From Comamonadaceae bacterium (GTDB taxonomy: Bacteria; Pseudomonadota; Gammaproteobacteria; Burkholderiales; Burkholderiaceae_C): 64,000 nt of DNA. Every line of letters starts with the position of its first letter. The stretch's first letter is position 1. The notes beneath the pieces are model-generated. The model saw only the letters and a list, made by a program, of their open reading frames with translations. It did not search any database and was not told the origin of the DNA. Made by a program: the position numbers and the translations under genes. Where the stretch lies: positions 43,036 through 107,035 of the forward strand of contig CANBVJ010000003.1 in NCBI GenBank assembly GCA_947372865.1. The letters are read 5' to 3'. Positions 62,550 to 64,000 of the stretch are shown here, in pieces.

Positions 62550-63203
62550 TCACTGCTTCATGTAAATCACCCGCTTTTTGCCCGGACTAACGATAAGTAG
62601 CGCGCCGTGTCCGTCGTAGGCGTAATAACTGCCTGGGCTGAATGCGATGGCGTTTGCGTCTTTAGCAACCGATGCGTCGGGCGTGATGCAGAAGGCTAAC
62701 CCGGAGTGACAGACGTAGGCCTGAACGCCACCAATCCGGGTTTCGGGCGACCATTCGCTTAAATCGACGCTCCATGATTCGTCTAGGACCACGGGTGTTT
62801 CACGCCAGCCATCGAATTTGCCAAATCCCCCGGGGTCAAAGAATCTAAGGCTCTTTTCGGTAATGGTGCTCGCTACGTCGTGCGGTAGTACGAAGACCTG
62901 AAAGGTGCCTCGCGCGTAGTCATTTTTCCAGCGCGGCTCCTCGCTGTAGACCATTTCATTTACCTGAAGCGCGGCCGGGAGCACGCTCAAGACGCTCTCC
63001 TTCTCCCATCGGTCGATCCCAGCGTAGCCGACCGCGATGCACCCAGCAAAGAGCAACAAGGCCTGGCTTGGAACACGCCTTTTGAAGGCATAGAAAAAAC
63101 CCAAAATAAGCACTAGCGGCGGCGCCAACAAGATGGCGATGAGCAGAAGGGGAAGAAGCCAGGGGATCAAGCTATTTAACCTCGCATACCAATGAAAACG
63201 CAA
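62550..63203 (-). CDS. hypothetical membrane protein, unknown function
   Basis: I do not recognise this 217-residue protein. Two hydrophobic helices lie near the N-terminus (about residues 12-38 and 47-62), followed by a soluble, probably periplasmic domain with two cysteines in VCHSGLAFCITPD. The codon use and GC content are lower than in the neighbours, which may point to recent acquisition. It is flanked by acetate kinase (143 bp gap) and lpdA, both on the same strand. Confidence 0.62.
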   Translation of the reverse strand: MRFHWYARLNSLIPWLLPLLLIAILLAPPLVLILGFFYAFKRRVPSQALLLFAGCIAVGYAGIDRWEKESVLSVLPAALQVNEMVYSEEPRWKNDYARGTFQVFVLPHDVASTITEKSLRFFDPGGFGKFDGWRETPVVLDESWSVDLSEWSPETRIGGVQAYVCHSGLAFCITPDASVAKDANAIAFSPGSYYAYDGHGALLIVSPGKKRVIYMKQ

Positions 63204-63283
63204 ACGCGCGGTGGTAATTCACGCAACGCTTTAACGACACCGTTACGATAGCGCTTTAGTTTCCAAAAAGATAAGCGGATGGC

Positions 63284-63318
63284 AAAAAAAGCCCCCACCG
63301 GGCACGGTGCGGGCTTTT
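63284..63318 (-). terminator. rho-independent terminator after lpdA
   Basis: GCCCCCACC-GGGCAC-GGTGCGGGC (63291-63314, one mismatch) is flanked by an A run and T run. On the minus strand it follows the lpdA stop by about 25 bp. Confidence 0.85.
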
Positions 63319-63340
63319 GAGAGGCGCGTGCCTGAGCCAA

Positions 63341-64000
63341 CTACTTGCGCGTCGGCGGCAAATCCGTGCAACTGCCATGCGCCACCTCCGCCGCCATGCC
63401 GATGCTCTCGCCCAGCGTCGGGTGCGGGTGGATGGTCTTGCCAATGTCCACCGCGTCGGCTCCCATCTCAATCGCCAGGGCAATCTCACCAATCATGTCG
63501 CCCGCGTGCGTGCCAACCATGCCGCCGCCGAGAATCTTGCCGTGGCCGTGCGCTTCCGGTGAATCGTCGAAAAGCAGTTTGGTGACGCCTTCGTCGCGGC
63601 CGTTGGCAATGGCGCGGCCCGAGGCGGTCCAAGGGAATAAGCCCTTTTTCACCTTGATGCCTTGCGCTTTGGCTTGGTCTTCGGTCAAGCCCACCCATGC
63701 CACTTCGGGGTCGGTGTAGGCCACGCTTGGGATGACGCGGGCGTTGAACGCCGCAGCAGCCAGCTCTTTGTTGCCTTGCAATTCACCGGCAATCACTTCG
63801 GCGGCCACATGCGCTTCGTGCACGGCCTTGTGCGCCAACATGGGCTGGCCCACGATGTCGCCAATGGCAAAGATGTGCGGCACGTTGGTGCGCATCTGAA
63901 TGTCGACGTTGATGAAGCCACGGTCGGTCACGGCCACGCCGGCTTTGTCCGCCGCAATCTTCTTGCCATTGGGCGTGCGTCCCACGGCTTGCAACACGAG
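63341..64000 (-). CDS. lpdA: dihydrolipoyl dehydrogenase, C-terminal part (truncated by window edge)
   Basis: The window holds the last 220 codons of this flavoprotein; the start lies beyond base 64000. LpdA is the E3 component of 2-oxoacid dehydrogenase complexes and reoxidises dihydrolipoamide with NAD+. Visible blocks are VGRTPNGK, FAIGDIVGQPMLAHKAVHEAH (FAD-binding), PSVAYTDPEVAWVGLTE, the dimerisation domain and the C-terminal catalytic His-Glu pair in IHPHPTLGES. The N-terminal redox disulfide is not in view. Confidence 0.95.
   Translation of the reverse strand, partial: LVLQAVGRTPNGKKIAADKAGVAVTDRGFINVDIQMRTNVPHIFAIGDIVGQPMLAHKAVHEAHVAAEVIAGELQGNKELAAAAFNARVIPSVAYTDPEVAWVGLTEDQAKAQGIKVKKGLFPWTASGRAIANGRDEGVTKLLFDDSPEAHGHGKILGGGMVGTHAGDMIGEIALAIEMGADAVDIGKTIHPHPTLGESIGMAAEVAHGSCTDLPPTRK

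Overview
The window is about 64 kb of dense, GC-rich bacterial chromosome. It has the look of a betaproteobacterium of the order Burkholderiales, most likely family Comamonadaceae (Rhodoferax/Polaromonas/Acidovorax type). The pointers are the PhaR regulator beside RimO, glnA-ntrB-ntrC with a sigma-54 promoter, the mltG-tmk-holB-pilZ-tatD run, a B12-dependent class II ribonucleotide reductase, and protein sequences resembling that family. Genus and species cannot be fixed from the sequence alone. About 66 genes are present. No tRNA, rRNA, CRISPR array, prophage or complete insertion sequence was seen.

Layout. 1-7.0 kb: the end of an FAD oxidoreductase, a homocysteine-forming sulfhydrylase, a CBS protein, aroC, an aroQ gene broken by one in-frame TAG, a DsbA-like protein, an SDR and an MFS transporter. 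7.0-12.3 kb: mltG, tmk, holB, pilZ, tatD and an ankyrin gene, all on the plus strand apart from one unknown gene. At 12.34 kb, between the ankyrin gene and an agmatinase-like gene, there is a strong match to the XerC/XerD dif site. The window therefore probably spans the replication terminus. Genes to the left run mostly plus (13 of 15) and genes to the right are biased to minus (about 31 of 51).

12.4-25 kb: acyl-CoA and flavin enzymes, an LD-carboxypeptidase, a TadA-haloalkane dehalogenase fusion, a PaiB-like protein, guaA, guaB, a YihY membrane protein, DUF2069 and an FAD-linked hydroxyacid dehydrogenase. 25-27 kb: the overlapping thyA-folA-xth run. 28-33 kb: the nitrogen-control block ntrC-ntrB-(DUF4124-like)-glnA, with a recognisable NtrC site and sigma-54 promoter. 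33-38 kb: a probable leftward transcription unit (YVTN propeller, NodB-type deacetylase, sterol-desaturase-like hydroxylase, EI24 membrane protein, CinA-like protein), then rsuA.

38.3-43.5 kb is a sugar-uptake locus. Binding protein, permease and PfkB kinase run to the right. A single-domain ATPase, a FucU-type mutarotase and an FSA-like aldolase run to the left. Together they suggest import, anomer interconversion, phosphorylation and aldol cleavage of one sugar. 43.6-46.2 kb: a small basic protein, arfB, phaR and rimO. 46.2-50.8 kb looks like a low-oxygen module: two FNR/ANR-type boxes precede a cysteine-tailed flavin oxidoreductase coupled to class II RNR, and a hemerythrin protein. 50.8-57.6 kb: ygfZ, a thioesterase with a degenerate GNAT tail, an HSL-type hydrolase, an MFS transporter and uvrD. 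57.7-61.1 kb: modABC divergent from modE, with an inverted-repeat operator candidate. The window ends with acetate kinase, an unknown membrane protein and the 3' part of dihydrolipoamide dehydrogenase.
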